A stretch of DNA of 64,000 bases from Odontocerum albicorne (lineage: Eukaryota > Arthropoda > Insecta > Trichoptera > Odontoceridae). The notes below the pieces were generated by a model. That model did not search any database and was not told the DNA's origin. It saw only the letters and a program-made list of their open reading frames with translations. A program made the position numbers and the translations under genes. This document shows, piece by piece, positions 44,191 through 56,039 of the stretch (position 1 is its first letter; every line of letters begins with the position of its first letter). The stretch covers positions 22,151,847 through 22,215,846 of the forward strand of contig OX463859.1 of assembly GCA_949825065.1 (NCBI GenBank). Reading direction: 5' to 3'.

Positions 44191-45714
44191 ATCTCGAGTG
44201 ATTTCTTCTACCTTACACATATGTTAAGTTAATCTGTAATAAAGACAGTCGTCTTGAGATGTTGACTCCAGCTATATTTCCATATTTTGGGACGACTACC
44301 AGCGAGTATAACTATATTGACATAGAGAGTTAAGAATCTACACCTAGCCCGAAGGCTCGATTGAATGGGTCGAAGTTAATATTAAACACCGGTGATGCTC
44401 TTTAACATATTGGCATCCTCAAGAGCATACGCATAAATTAATGAATCTCTAAGATTGTCCTTTACAAAAAAGTCTAGTACGAGTAAATCCGTTCGTTGGA
44501 TACATAAATAAATAAATAAAGATTTATTGATAGCAAATTATTGTAGTATAAACATACATAAATATATTCTGAAATCGCATATATATCTCAAGATATTGGC
44601 AAAGAAAATACATTTAATAGATAAGTTATCAGCAGGTCTGGACTCATCTCATAACATCCCTCCGTTCGACATACACCCCAACCAACAGGGAGTGAACCCG
44701 ACCGCAAAAAAAGTCAGATGTTCTTGATGTCCACACCCTGTTCGAACTACTGTAAAAGTGTACATTATAAAATAAGCAGAAGTCAAATGAATAATAATAA
44801 TAATCTGGTTTGTTGATAGCATAAACAAAACACAACAAAAAAATGATATCACAAGTGTTATGAGTTTCACTCACGAATCAAGATAAAGAAGTTGCTCTTA
44901 AAAGGTCTAGGCTCATCGTGTACGACCCTTTTACTCATGCATATCTTCAGGGTAGAGAGGGAAACTCCCCAGAGGTATCACAGATGTTTTCTGTAAAATA
45001 TTTTTCCCCATTGAAATAAATTATTACGACCTTAAGCCTCCTGAGCTCTGACCTGTCTCCCGTTTGTATTGTACATATGGTATTTTGTATTCATGCGTAC
45101 TCAAAATTCAAATTTGGTGTCCTGAAATATGTATACCCACTTTAACATCGTATCGTTTGCTTAATATCACACATTCGTGAAGAGTTTACAAAAAAGGAGA
45201 ACTTTTATTTATAGCAAGATAGTGCACTTCCTTGCTACCATTGTGATGAGAGAGCCTATCTTGGTTTAAACTTGGGGAACTGATGGATTGAATGTAAAAG
45301 TAGCATTGGATACCCTTCATTCTATACAGATCTCACGCTAAAAGCCTCTTTTGTGAAAGATCATCAATGAGGTACATAAATGGTTACAGATAATGAATTA
45401 AAAGCAGCCATTGAAAGAAAATGCGCCTTAAAACCAAAATGAATGATTCTCGATGTTTCACGTTATCAGCGATGCATGGACCAGGATAGCGATCAATTTT
45501 AGCATTTGCGATAACCAAAAAAAAATATACGTTTGTTTCATCTTAGTATTAGATAAACTTTAATAAATACTGAAAAAAAATAAGCTTTTAAAGTACACAT
45601 ACATTTGTTGGGACAATTTGTATTGTAATTATTTTTAATAGCCGATATACTCGTAGATAAGAACAAATTTTGTAATGAATAAATAATAAAATTTTGCAAT
45701 TTGCTTAGTCAAAT
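44191..45714. other. Intron sequence, nothing recognised
   Basis: Short open frames of up to 76 residues near 44,640-44,870 lack any domain. No repeat family identified. Confidence 0.4.
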
Positions 45715-45850
45715 ACTGTTTATACCCCGTTATGAGTATATAACGGTATAACCCTACAGGTTCAAGGCTTTCTCCTCATTATTAGGGAAGCATTACAATG
45801 TCTTTATACCGTCAGAGTGTTAATGTCTTAACTGTAAATAATTAAATATT
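45715..45850 (-). mobile_element. Penelope-like element tail remnant
   Basis: AACGGTATAACCCTACAGGT, then TCAAGGCTTTCTCCTCATTA, is the reverse complement of the Penelope-like 3' tail. It is followed by ATTACAATGTCTTTATACCG and TTAATGTCTTAACTG in plus orientation, which matches the sequence after the right arm at 38.8 kb. Confidence 0.65.
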
Positions 45851-46059
45851 TTATTAGTTTTTCACGGCCACGCTTTTCTCCCATAAATCAAGGTTGACAT
45901 TGGTATGCTATTGTGAATGATAATTTGAGCGAATCTTTATAATGTTTGATGAAATATGTATATGTTTTTAAATACCCCAATGAGCACTAAAATATTAATT
46001 TCTGAATTTAAAAAAATAATCAAGGATTAAAAGAAAATGCCTTCTTTGTTAATTTTTAA

Positions 46060-46550
46060 TAACAATAATACATAAACAATTTATGTAGTGCCGTTTAGAG
46101 ATTAAACTTTCCTCAAGGGTGCTCTAGCTGGAGATCTGAACTTACTTTTAATGTGAAATTAAAAATATTATAAAATATTTTTTTTTATTTTACACATGTC
46201 AAAAAATGTACATCATTTGGGAAAAAACAACAGATAATTTAATTTGGACACGATGTTTAATGGATCTGGGATTGTGGCCTTTCATTTGTCCTATCACCAG
46301 TAAACTAGGTTTTTGTCTGTATCTTACTGAGAATATATATATATTTAAAAGTTGAGTGTAAGGTAGTGGCTGCGGCCATTATATTGACTACTTACCCACA
46401 TCAGCATATATTCTGAAAGACACATTTAATAGGAAAACCTTAGAAAACTTACCAAGGGAAGACAAACTACAAAGAAACCTTTTTAGATATTTCGATATGT
46501 GATAGTAACACATTCGGTTTTAGGTGTAGTGCGCAATGGTTATATAACAT
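46060..46550 (-). repeat. TTA-tailed dispersed repeat, copy 6 (nearly complete)
   Basis: In reverse order: tail TAATAACAATAATAC, AGTGCCGTTTAGAGATTAAA, CTCAAGGGTGCTCTAGCTGG, middle GGTAGTGGCTGCGGCCATTA, CTTACCAAGGGAAGACAAAC, head CGATATGTGATAGTAACACA followed by TTCGGTTTTAGGTGTAGTGC. At about 490 bp it is the best copy to define the family. Confidence 0.7.
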
Positions 46551-47370
46551 AATCAATTTTTATAAGACCTCCCGAAAAGGGTTTTCATCAAGCATTTTGT
46601 AAAGCTGCTAAATAAGATATCTAACACAAAACAACTCATGAAAACCATTAGTTCAATTACAAAAAATTTTCATAAGAATATTTTCGCTTATTACTCGTAT
46701 TTTCCAAACACCCGTTTAATATTTTTGAATGAAATATTTTATCATTATTTTTTAATGTCCTGTTTATGAATGGAGACAAAAAAAACCTTTTCGAACAGTC
46801 CGTAATATTTTTTGAAGAGAATTTATTGAAACGAAGCCAAGAAATACGAAAAGAAAAATAAAAGAAATCGCGTGGATGGTGTAAGAATAATAAGTATAAA
46901 ATGAAACTCAAGTTCAAGGGTGCATGAAATACGGGAAAAATAATGGATATTGTGAAATTAATATCTTACTCAAGAAAATTTATATGCGAGAAGAAAATAA
47001 ATATTTTGTATACGAGAAATTAATCAAAGTCAAAACTTGAAATTTAGCAATAAAATAAATTATTTTTTAATACTCGAATACTTCTTGGTGATGAAAAATG
47101 TATTCATCTCGAATTTAAAGACATCGCCCAAAAGTAATAATAAAACTTTGTCTTTAAAATTTTGTTGTATTTTTTTACACTTTTTGTATATGCTAAACAA
47201 CCAAACGGTTATTGTCATGTAGTTATATTTTCCAATCAACCAGAAAGATATTGATGAGGTTTTAAGTAAATAATAAAAAACTGGAATCCTTTTTTTTAAT
47301 CTGTTTATATGAAATTTAGATTGCAGCCTCCGTTTTGGACGACACATATCTTTCCATCTATGCAATAAAG
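46551..47370. other. Intron sequence, nothing recognised
   Basis: AT-rich. A short motif CAACCAGAAAGATATTGATG near 47,237 resembles one at 40,206 and may be another small repeat. Confidence 0.4.
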
Positions 47371-48194
47371 CAGGGGTCTCAGAACTACGGCCCGCGGGCA
47401 CCATCAATGCAGCCCGCGGTAGTGGGCCGGATATGCCCGGTATCCGGCCCGTATTAGTTTATTTTGATTACATTGTAAAATTTACAATGTAAGTAAATCA
47501 TACAAAGCAATAATCAGATGTTTTTATTTAACGGCCAATTAAGAAACACAATAACTGACATACATAATGAAATTGAACATTTTATCATTAATTAATGATA
47601 TGAAATTTATCCTTAAAACTTCCAATAAGTGACATACATAATATGTAATGCACATAATGAAATTTAACATTATAATTATGATTAATGAGATTTATGTAGC
47701 TGTAACTTTCCACTGACAATTGTTTGCAGTTGTGGATCAAGTTTACTAGTGGAAATTATCAGCAGCGACTTCAAATGGTCATCAGTTAATGTGGATCTGT
47801 AAATATTTTTTTGTATATTTCATTTTGAAAAATGTTTTTTCACACAGATAAGTAGTGCCGAAAGCGGAAAAAATGCCACGAGCAAATTTATGCAACTGAT
47901 CAAACTATGTGAGTGGAAGACTCTTATAAAATTCCAGCAATGATGACTTTATACATTTCTCTTTAAAAATATCGCTACACCAACCGTAAGTACCAACCTA
48001 ATTGTGAACGGGGCGGAGTTTACCCCCGAACCCTGCGCCATAGATATCTCACTCGCCGGCTAGTCCCAATACGAAAATTTGTGCGTAATTCAAAATTTCA
48101 GTATGTTGATTTGATGAGCTAGCTAGGTCTTGGCCCTTGGGACTTAGTGGAGGAGTCAATGTGGGCCTTAGGCTAAAAAGTTTAGAGACCCCTG
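47371..48194 (-). mobile_element. hAT-family transposon, deleted, with 8-bp target duplication
   Basis: It begins CAGGGGTCTCAGAACTACGG and ends AAGTTTAGAGACCCCTG, giving an inverted end CAGGGGTCTC. The flanks CAATAAAG and CAATAAAA match at 7 of 8 bases, the target duplication length of hAT elements. On the minus strand one reads FGTTYLCEKTFFKMKYTKK and, after a frameshift, STLTDDHLKSLLIISTSKLD, then PQLQTIVSGKLQLH. This is the C-terminal dimerisation region of hAT transposases of the type found in GTF2IRD2/ZBED-like proteins. The catalytic core is lost. Confidence 0.85.
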
Positions 48195-49034
48195 CAATAA
48201 AATATTAAAAATCATTTTCTGCACAAGTATAAGGCCAACATCACGCCGTGCTGCTCCTTTTGTGGTAGGGTGAAAGGGATTTTACTTAAGTTATATGGTA
48301 TATTCACACATTTCCATAACTCATACCACGTTGTCTGCAATTTCAGTACAATTATAAGTGTTATTTTTTCGGATTTACTAAATATATTAAAAAAAATTGT
48401 TACCGTGTTAACTTGACTTAAATGACAGGCTCTGTTTCGAAAACTAATTTCGTTATAGCCTTTTAAGCGCGATGTCAAAAAACATTATCAAAGAATATCG
48501 TGTGCAAAGAAGTAAAAAGATTGTTTCCTTTAAACTGTAATACATTAACAGTTAAAACAATTAACTGTTACCTCTTGCACTTGGATTTTATGTAAAGTTT
48601 TTTTCACATTACCCTGGATATGAAGGCTGTAAATCCGGCCAATATCTTAGACGGCAATAACAGAAAAATAAACATTTTTAACTAGTGGAAAAAAACCGTA
48701 ACATTCTTTGAACTTATCTTACCGAATATTAAAAAGTTTTTAAATATTGAATATCAGTTTAAACATCAATATGGAATATTTTATCCTAAAAACTCCCCGG
48801 ACGAGCTCCTCACGTTAAACTCACCCCTTTACAGACACAACTTATGCTAGGGTATGCAAAACTCGAGGATCCGTGCCTTGTTGCTGGAAAGGGTGATGGA
48901 GTTTTAGTCCATATGGAAATAAAATATGGTAAATTCCTGTTCTCCAGCACTATTTTAGATTCCCTTTTTAACATCTCCTGACATCTGGTCGATGATCAAA
49001 TACCATTATCGCTTTTATATATTTTTATATTTAA
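48195..49034. other. Intron sequence, nothing recognised
   Basis: A less AT-rich block at 48,790-48,920 (CTCCCCGGACGAGCTCCTCA) has no recognised identity. Confidence 0.4.
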
Positions 49035-49140
49035 TGCTTTATTCGTAATAATAAAATAACAATTTATAAAGCACCGTTAAGACAGCAAACTCTCCTCAAG
49101 GGCGCTCTGACTCAGGATTTAACCCATTCATAAATTTTTA
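49035..49140 (-). repeat. TTA-tailed dispersed repeat, copy 7 (3' part)
   Basis: In reverse: TAATAATAAAATAACAATTT, AAGCACCGTTAAGACAGCAA, CTCTCCTCAAGGGCGCTCTG, then ACTCAGGATTTAACCC. Confidence 0.6.
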
Positions 49141-49889
49141 TTAAACCTCCCAATAAATAATTGTCTTTAAGAGCTTGATAAACCTGCACACCCCATCCAT
49201 ATCTCTGGTACTAGGAATATTATACGTCACAGGACCAGTACCGGCAAAAGCTCTATTATAATACCTCACCCTATAGGATTGATTAAAAACAACTAATTTA
49301 TAAGATGAAGAAGAAATCCACCTTTAAGTTCTACTTCTCTCCGAAGGAACATCCTTCAAAAACAAATTTAAAGGGTAAATGGAGACAAGTCGTTTAAGAA
49401 CTTGCATACATAGAGACAAAGATTAAAATCAATCGGTTTGCGACACTTAACCCAGTGTAGACGTTTTAGAAGCGAACCAACATGGTAATATTTATAACTA
49501 TAATATATTAGCCTAGTAGCTACATTGAAAACATAATAGAGTATAGAAAATAATGTATAAGGACACCATAAAAAACAAAGTTACACCAATCTAGATGTGA
49601 CGCAACAAATTAAACAAGAGGAATTTTATTCCTTATTGGAAGACATCGAAGTAAAAACTAAATAAACCGAAATAAATCACTTTATCTTAAAAGCACAGCG
49701 TGCTATCAAGATAACTGATATTATGAGTACACTAAGAAATGTAAAGCTATCTTTTGTTAAAATACTAACATCTCCCACTAATTTAGCATCCCCACTAAAA
49801 AAAAGTATTATGTACACGGTGATGCCACCATAGAAATTCTGTTTTACTTCCGTTTTATATTGACTTAAGAAATTTATTGTGTTTTTCAG
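49141..49889. other. Intron sequence, nothing recognised
   Basis: No recognised feature before the acceptor TGTGTTTTTCAG. Confidence 0.45.
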
Positions 49890-49980
49890 ATATGGTCCAG
49901 GAGGAGCAAAAGTGACTTACGTCCCAAGTGCATCTGACAACTATTACCGATTCGCACATAAAAAACAAGAAGATTACAAG
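49890..49980 (+). CDS. Osiris-like gene, small exon
   Basis: This 91-base exon lies between ATTGTGTTTTTCAG and CAAG|GTGATT, entering in phase 2 and leaving in phase 0. It gives RYGPGGAKVTYVPSASDNYY followed by RFAHKKQEDYK. Despite its small size the phase match at both ends, the strong acceptor and the Tyr/Ser-rich composition fitting the neighbours support it. The role of the segment is unknown. Confidence 0.75.
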
Positions 49981-50259
49981 GTGATTTATCTTTGTTAATA
50001 TATTTATTTTGTGAGGTAATAATCTCTACCAACCAATCTGTACAAAGAATATTTCAGTTGCACATCGGCCCATCGAAAATTTTTTGGCAACCAGCTGGTC
50101 CAGCCTGCCTCTGTCAGATAGACGATCAAAAATAATTAGTAAATTATCATGGATAATATAAGATGTCCAAAAAAATATAAATATGTCATAGGGAAATAAA
50201 TTAAAGCCTTTGGGGCATATTGGTTTAATTTTAAGAAAAGGTTTAAAGAACGACCCCTA

Positions 50260-50400
50260 TATACGATTAAGCCATTCCCTGTCTGGGTAAGCAGAGAGGA
50301 CAGCACCCCAGACTTTCCTATTTTGACACACATCCTTTGCCTCATCTACATCCATACACCTTCTCATACAACTCCTACGATTTATTTGACTGTTAACGTT
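50260..50400 (-). mobile_element. LINE-A 3' end remnant
   Basis: In reverse: CATTCCCTGTCTGGGTAAGC, AGAGAGGACAGCACCCCAGA, ACACATCCTTTGCCTCATCT, ACATCCATACACCTTCTCAT. Close match to the 42.8 kb copy. Confidence 0.65.
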
Positions 50401-51039
50401 TTCTCAGATATTTCTGTATAAAAAACCTTACAAGCTAAAAATCTAGGTATTTTTTTTTATAATGGAGCAAAGCACCAGTGTATGATTAATAAGGATATTC
50501 TCTATGACGTATATCTTGGATAAGTAAGCTACGTGCCGCAAACAAGGGTGCCATCACTCAAAATGACCACACCCTCTCTTGTCTTCAAACTAATTTATCT
50601 GCCCTTTCAAATGTATAAATTCTAAATGGCCTGCCATAAGAACCGTCATTCATTTTACACAACATAAAGCCTGTACAATGCAAGGGTGCTATTTTTATTT
50701 CACATATATTCGCAAATGTTCTCACATCGATATCTTTGACATCTCGGTGGATAACTTCCACATCATATCACATGAAAGTGTGAGTAAAATTGTTCCTTAT
50801 GTGATTAAACTATATTTAAACTTAATTATTTTCTTGTTATTTGATGTGATTGGGTTATAACTGTATTAAATGTTAAAGAAGATAAAATATTGTAAAGAAA
50901 GATTGTAAATGAAAAAAATCGAATAAATGCGGTGGAAACGCGTTCACTTAAAGAATGTGTGGTGCGTCAATGCATAACCGTAATTATTACTAATAAATGT
51001 GAACTTAAAACTGTATTGAAGTAACGTAATGTATTATGA
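50401..51039. other. Intron sequence, nothing recognised
   Basis: AT-rich without recognised features. Confidence 0.45.
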
Positions 51040-51197
51040 AAATGAGCATGATGAGGGGGTTTGTACTTTTTGAACGTATGGGAAACAATAGGTCGTCTTA
51101 ACAAATTTACAAGACAGACATGATTGAAAGTTTATTCGGATCAAGTGAATGAGCCTTAAAAAAAAGAAAAATATAAGGAGTAAGAGAAACAGAAGAA
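51040..51197 (+). mobile_element. LINE-A piece leading into the 34-bp array
   Basis: TTATTCGGATCAAGTGAATG and GGAGTAAGAGAAACAGAAGA correspond to LINE-A just before the GTATGGATATGGAGGA block. That block is the seed of the array that follows. Confidence 0.55.
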
Positions 51198-52284
51198 GCT
51201 ACGTGAAAAGTATGGATATGGAGGAAGATACGCTATGTGAGAAGTATGGATATGGAGGAAGATAAGCTATGTGAGAAGTATGGATATGGAGGAAGATATC
51301 TATGTGAGAAGTATGGATATGGAGGAAGATAAGCTATGTGAGAAGTATGGATATGGAGGAAGATAAGCTATGTGAGAAGTATGGATATGGAGGAAGATAT
51401 CTATGTGAGAAGTATGGATATGGAGGAAGATAAGCTATGTGAGAAGTATGGATATGGAGGAAGATATCTATGTGAGAAGTATGGATATGGAGGAAGATAA
51501 GCTATGTGAGAAGTATGGGTATGGAGGAAGATAAGCTATGTGAGAAGTATGGATATGGAGGAAGATAAGCTATGTGAGAAGTATGGATATGGATGAAGAT
51601 AAGCTATATGAGAAGTATGGATATGGAGGAAGATATACTATGTGAAAAGTATGGATATGGAGGAAGATAAACTATGTGAGAAGTATATATATGGAGGAAG
51701 ATAAGCGATGTGAGAAGTATGGATATGGAGGAACATAAGCTATGTGAGAAGTATGGATATGGAGAAAGATAAGTTATGTGAGAAGTATGGATAAAGGGAA
51801 AGATAAGCTATGTGAGAAGTATGGATATGGATTAAGATAAGCTATGTGAGAAGTATGGATATGGAGGAAGATATACTTTGTGAAAAGTATGGATATGGAG
51901 GAAGATAAACTATGTGAGAAGTATATATATGGAGGAAGATAAGCGATGTGAGAAGTATGGATATGGAGGAACATAAGCTATGTGAGAAGTATGGATATGG
52001 AGAAAGATAAGTTATGTGAGAAGTATGGATAAAGGGAAAGATAAGCTATGTGAGAAGTATGGATATGGATTAAGATAAGCTATGTGAGAAGTACGGATAT
52101 GGAGGAAGATAAGCTATGTGAGACGTATATATATGGAGGAAGATAAGCGATGTGTCGAAGTATGGATATGGAGGAAGATAAGCTATGTGAGAAGTATGGA
52201 TATGGAGGAAGATAAGCTATGTGAGAAGTATGGATATGGAGGAAGATAAGCTATGTGAGAAGTATGGATATGGAGGAAGATAAG
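51198..52284. repeat. 34-bp minisatellite, about 32 units, with a 238-bp higher-order period
   Basis: The unit is CTATGTGAGAAGTATGGATA plus TGGAGGAAGATAAG (34 bp), with 33-bp variants (AGATATCTATG instead of AGATAAGCTATG). A block of seven units beginning with the variant TGTGAAAAGTATGG at 51,641 is repeated from 51,879, exactly 238 bases (7 x 34) later. It carries the same order of variants (GTATATATATGG, AGGAACATAAG, GGAGAAAG, GGATAAAGGGAAAG, GGATTAAG). The seed resembles the LINE-A end (GGATATGGAGGAAGA-like blocks at 4.7 and 35.2 kb). Confidence 0.95.
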
Positions 52285-52999
52285 GATGTATAGTGAAAGA
52301 TTTTGTGTTCGTTTCCCAACAAGAAATATGCAAAACAAGCAGAATAAGCTCTTGAAGAGATATTTTATTAGAAAACAGCGCAATACGAGTCGTCAATTTA
52401 TTAATTTTATCATTATGAAACTGTGACAGATATTCATTTGTATACAAAAATATATTAATGACCACCTGTCACTTTAATATCACCAGTCTTACAAATTGAA
52501 TTATATGTAGACTGTCAAGATATTGTAGTGCGTCAGAAATGTTTGCCAAGGTCGATCGCAAAATTTTGATGCCCTAAAAGTTATTCATATAAAAAAATAC
52601 TTGTGAAAAATAAATAATCATCGCCTGGTTTCTGAATCTTTTTAGCCTTGCAGCTCCAAAAAATCAGAACTTCGCTACAATCCCCTGTAAAACTGAAAAT
52701 AATTGTATTATGTAGCTTTTCTCCTGTTGTATATGTGTTATTTTCGCGAATGAGGGGATATGTTTCCCCGCTATCCCCTTGGGGTCAAGACCCATAGGTT
52801 AAGAAATAATGCATTAGCATATAATGCAAACTGACAGCGCATTAGATATGTTGTAAGTGAACAGTTTGTGCTGGCAACAATCAGCATCACTTTAATCACA
52901 ATTGACCTATTACTACAAGACAATGTCTTTGCAACCAAACAGAAAGTGTTGAACATGCCTAAAGGGAAAACCAAATTGGAACTCTTTTAAATAGAATCG
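52285..52999. other. Intron sequence, nothing recognised
   Basis: No domain or repeat family seen. Confidence 0.45.
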
Positions 53000-53078
53000 T
53001 GTACCAATAGGAATCGAACCCGTAACAACCAGCTCGAAAGACAAAAGTCTTGCCAACTGGACCACGGAGGTCGTCTAA
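53000..53078 (-). repeat. tRNA-derived SINE head
   Basis: The minus strand reads GACCTCCGTGGTCCAGTTGG, then CAAGACTTTTGTCTTTCGAG, then GTTACGGGTTCGATTCC. Both Pol III box parts are well kept. The spacing is tRNA-like, but the acceptor stem does not close, so I prefer SINE over tRNA gene. Confidence 0.6.
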
Positions 53079-53611
53079 ATTTCTCAACCAATGTAATTTA
53101 ATCGCAGATGATCCTCTGAAGTGAGAAAACGGTCCTCGATGGAAATGAGACAAAGAGATTTCCATTCAATCATTATGCGCCGTGTTTGGGTGTGTGTAGT
53201 TCGAATAAATTATGTTAATTTCTGAACAATTCTGCCACCCCACCTACGCTTTTCTGAAATTTTCTGACAGTTCATCGTGAATGGAACTAGAGAAATTTCA
53301 TGAAGTTTTAGACGATAGCATGGCTCACACATAATTATCATATATGTATGCTTTTTCGATGCCGAAGGAAAAGTTTTGATTTCCAAAAAGTGATATTTGC
53401 TGAGATGAGAACGCTGTGTTTTAATTATTTCATTTCGAAAATGTTATTGAATGTTGTAAATTCTAAGTACCGTCATTATATTACTTTACTCACTGAAGAA
53501 AAGTGAATATAATGTTTAGTACTGGAGGGAAAGTTTCGATTTCAATAATTCATTTAAAAAAACATCAGCCTTTGTTTCAATATTTCCAGTTAAATCACCC
53601 ATTTTGACGTC

Positions 53612-53665
53612 ACTCTTCCAGCCTGGGGGTTGCGGGTTCGATTCGCATAGGAATTATTTTTTTAA
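53612..53665 (+). repeat. tRNA-like B-box fragment
   Basis: GGGGGTTGCGGGTTCGATTC is a strong B box. The 5' half is not recognisable. Confidence 0.4.
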
Positions 53666-53849
53666 GCGATCAATATTATAATATGCCAAGATTATGGTTC
53701 ACAACGGCGTATTAGTGTCAACAAAGGAATCAAGTAATTTCGGTGAAAATTAGTGCTTTGAGAAGAATATCTGATATATTGATGTATGGAAAAATACGAA
53801 ATCTAAATTTTAAGGATGAACTTGCAATGCAAGCATGAGCTAGATTCAT

Positions 53850-54035
53850 AATTAAGAACAGTGGAAAAAAATATTGTTGGACCAAGGGAATTAAATTTTC
53901 AAAGAAGGAAGGGTAAGGAACAAGGGGATCTAAATGAACTGTATAGGATAAGAAGGAAATATGTTAGTACATATAGGAAAGTTTGGCACTCTGTTTTATC
54001 TGCCAATTCCAGTAGGGATATTGTATGCATGAATA
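53850..54035 (+). mobile_element. LINE-A 3' end remnant
   Basis: AGGATAAGAAGGAAATATGT and TTTGGCACTCTGTTTTATCT, then GCCAATTCCAGTAGGGATAT, follow the LINE-A terminal order. Confidence 0.45.
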
Positions 54036-54145
54036 TATTTTTTCATATTGATATGCATTTTTATGCTCTCATGAAATCTTTCTGTTTGGTTGTATTATAT
54101 AATATACATCGCTAGATAAATATAGCAACTTTGTTTCACGTTAAT

Positions 54146-54212
54146 TACAAGATTATTAAAGTTAATGTGTTTAGTCGTGGATTATTAAAGTTAATGTGTT
54201 TAGTCGTGGATT
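54146..54212. repeat. Direct duplication of 32 bp
   Basis: GATTATTAAAGTTAATGTGT followed by TTAGTCGTG occurs twice in a row, without differences. Confidence 0.9.
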
Positions 54213-54404
54213 ATTAATTTTTAGTTTATCTAATAAAAAGATCATATTATTTACACATAACTTAATTTATTCATATTGTTTATGCATTGAAAAAATAAAA
54301 GAAGATTAAATGTTCTTTGTATGTATATCTAAGTAACATTAATTAAATGACATGTATAAATGTAATGCGTTGTTGAAGCTGGAAAGTATATGGAACAGCA
54401 GAAC

Positions 54405-54665
54405 CATCACCATCATGACGAAAATGCATTTAATTAAGTCTTTGGTCTTCGCAATATTGATTATGTCCAGCACGGATATGTGGACTCTGAGAGCTAGCGA
54501 GAGACGTGGACTCTTGTAATTCCATATATGGTGAGGCGAACTAATGTTGACATTGTGTCCTTGATATACTGCTCGTAGGCAAAGATAGTTAGGAGAAGTT
54601 TGTGGTCACCAGAAGCCCCAATGCGTTGGATTGACCAAGTGAGAGTAATACAACATAAATAACTT
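54405..54665 (+). mobile_element. LINE C-terminal remnant (third type)
   Basis: The plus strand reads KMHLIKSLVFAILIMSSTDM, then WTLRASERRG, which matches K..L.KSLVFSI.LYGAE.WTLRA.ERK of insect LINE proteins after the reverse transcriptase. Downstream pieces (GEVCGHQKPQ) fit the following GHI/VTGK region in other frames. Stops are frequent. Confidence 0.65.
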
Positions 54666-54678
54666 TTACAACTGCCCT

Positions 54679-55236
54679 TTGAACTGCTGTGCAAGAGTGG
54701 ATGGAGATGAGTCATCAAGGACTATCATTCAAATATTGCAAAGATTCTTCGCGACAATATACCAGGCGCTGCAGTACTCCAAAGTCAACACTAATACATT
54801 CGAGGTGACGCAGGCTCTGTCGGGTCACAAGGCAATGCGCGGCTACCTCAAAATATTTGGATTAGAGATGGATAGTTTATGCCCTTACGACGAGCAGACA
54901 GAGCCAACAGTACAGCACATCTTATTTAACTGTCCATCAACTGAGCAAAAAAGGTTCCGGGCTGCAGGACTTATGCGTCAGAGTGGGATAAGCCCTGACG
55001 TCCAATCAGCCGTCTTCTTGGATGCTGAGACTGCAGGATTGGTGAGGGACTTCGTGACGGAGGTAGCAAGATGCATCAGAGCGATGAACATTCAACACAG
55101 CGCGGCTGCGCGGGGGTTTGAACACGACATGGCACAGCAAACACTGACAGAGAATAATGTCGAGGGAAAAACACCACATCGGAAGGCCACAATGCCGGCC
55201 ATCCCGACTGAGTTTGCTGTGATTCGTCAGTCGTAA
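54679..55236 (+). pseudogene. R1/I-like LINE C-terminal fragment
   Basis: A 185-residue open stretch carries ALSGHKAMRGYLKIFGLEMD, then CPYDEQTEPTVQHILFNCP. The C-x2-to-5-...-H-x3-4-C arrangement with LFNCP is the zinc-knuckle-like end region of R1/I-type LINE proteins (after the RNase H or the reverse transcriptase). The base composition is clearly richer in GC than the surroundings, so this is a younger insertion than LINE-A. The first 40 residues come from other sequence. It sits in the intron before the 55.7 kb exon. Confidence 0.7.
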
Positions 55237-55664
55237 GGCAGATGCTGGGATTGGTCCAATTGGAGTCGTGCGCAGACGCTTTCCTTCCTATCCCAAACAC
55301 AGATAAGCACCGACATAGACGCACACGGGACACTTAACACCGTAAACAGGGAACACGGAAAGGGGATAAATACGTGGCGACACAATTCGCTACGGATAAA
55401 CCACAGCTAGATTATAAAACCTTGTGCGCGATAAGCAAGGTACTCGTAGCTCACTTTCCAACTCAATTCCAAAAAAAAGGGGTATCATGAAAGTCACCAT
55501 ACCCAGTTATGAGCTAACATACGAGTATATGATAGGATGGACGGTTTATATAAACTAAATTTCACTTAAATGTTCTAGTTATTAATGGGTAAGAGAACAG
55601 TCAAGAAAGCTTGCCTTAAAAATTTTAGTGTTTTAAATTAATTCATTTTATTTTTCATTTCTAG
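55237..55664. other. LINE 3' untranslated part, then intron end
   Basis: The first 200 bases keep the higher GC of the LINE and probably belong to its 3' end. The intron ends with the acceptor TTTCATTTCTAG at 55,664. Confidence 0.5.
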
Positions 55665-55912
55665 GTATTCCACAACATTCCAGCATCTTCGCTACTGCTC
55701 TCCAACTACGACCCATTCTACAGTCCACTCTTGTCCAGACTCGACTCGGTCTTCCTCCGCCTAGGATTAGGTGGAGGTTTGGGAAGTCAGTATGGAGGTA
55801 GTCAAGGGTCTGGAGCTCCGGAAAGATGCAGAGAGAAGCTGGTGTGCCTCATGTATGCCACACCGGCCAAATATGCTCCATACAGCAATTTGGTTTCTGC
55901 ACAGTTGAGCAG
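55665..55912 (+). CDS. Osiris-like gene, Cys-containing C-terminal exon (not the last)
   Basis: This 248-base exon (phase 0 in, phase 2 out) starts after TTTCTAG and ends at GCAG|GTAATG. It encodes VFHNIPASSLLLSNYDPFYS, a short Leu/Gly-rich run FLRLGLGGGLG, a Gly/Ser linker and CREKLVCLMYATPAKYAPYS, then NLVSAQLS. The two Cys and the MYATPAKYAP segment look like a conserved extracellular C-terminus. The frame has no stop before the donor, so at least one more exon is needed. I could not find it with confidence between here and the window end. Joined with the earlier exons the protein has at least 519 residues. Confidence 0.8.
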
Positions 55913-56039
55913 GTAATGAGGGAATAACAATATTGTAGTGTTGTTTTAATATGTTTTTAATATAATTTATTTTTAAACAGGTTATTGTAGCAATCTTTTT
56001 AACCAACCAGACTAAATTATATTCTTCTCAGTGTCATGT
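55913..56039. other. Intron start after the last recognised Osiris-like exon
   Basis: It begins with donor GTAATGAG. An acceptor-like TTTTTAAACAG at 55,980 and TTCTTCTCAG at 56,031 are seen, but the sequence after the second is a LINE on the other strand. Confidence 0.5.

Noticed and set aside
51774..52465. His/Ser/Ile-repeat proteins on the minus strand
   Set aside because: Translation of the 34-bp minisatellite in frames that change at each variant unit.
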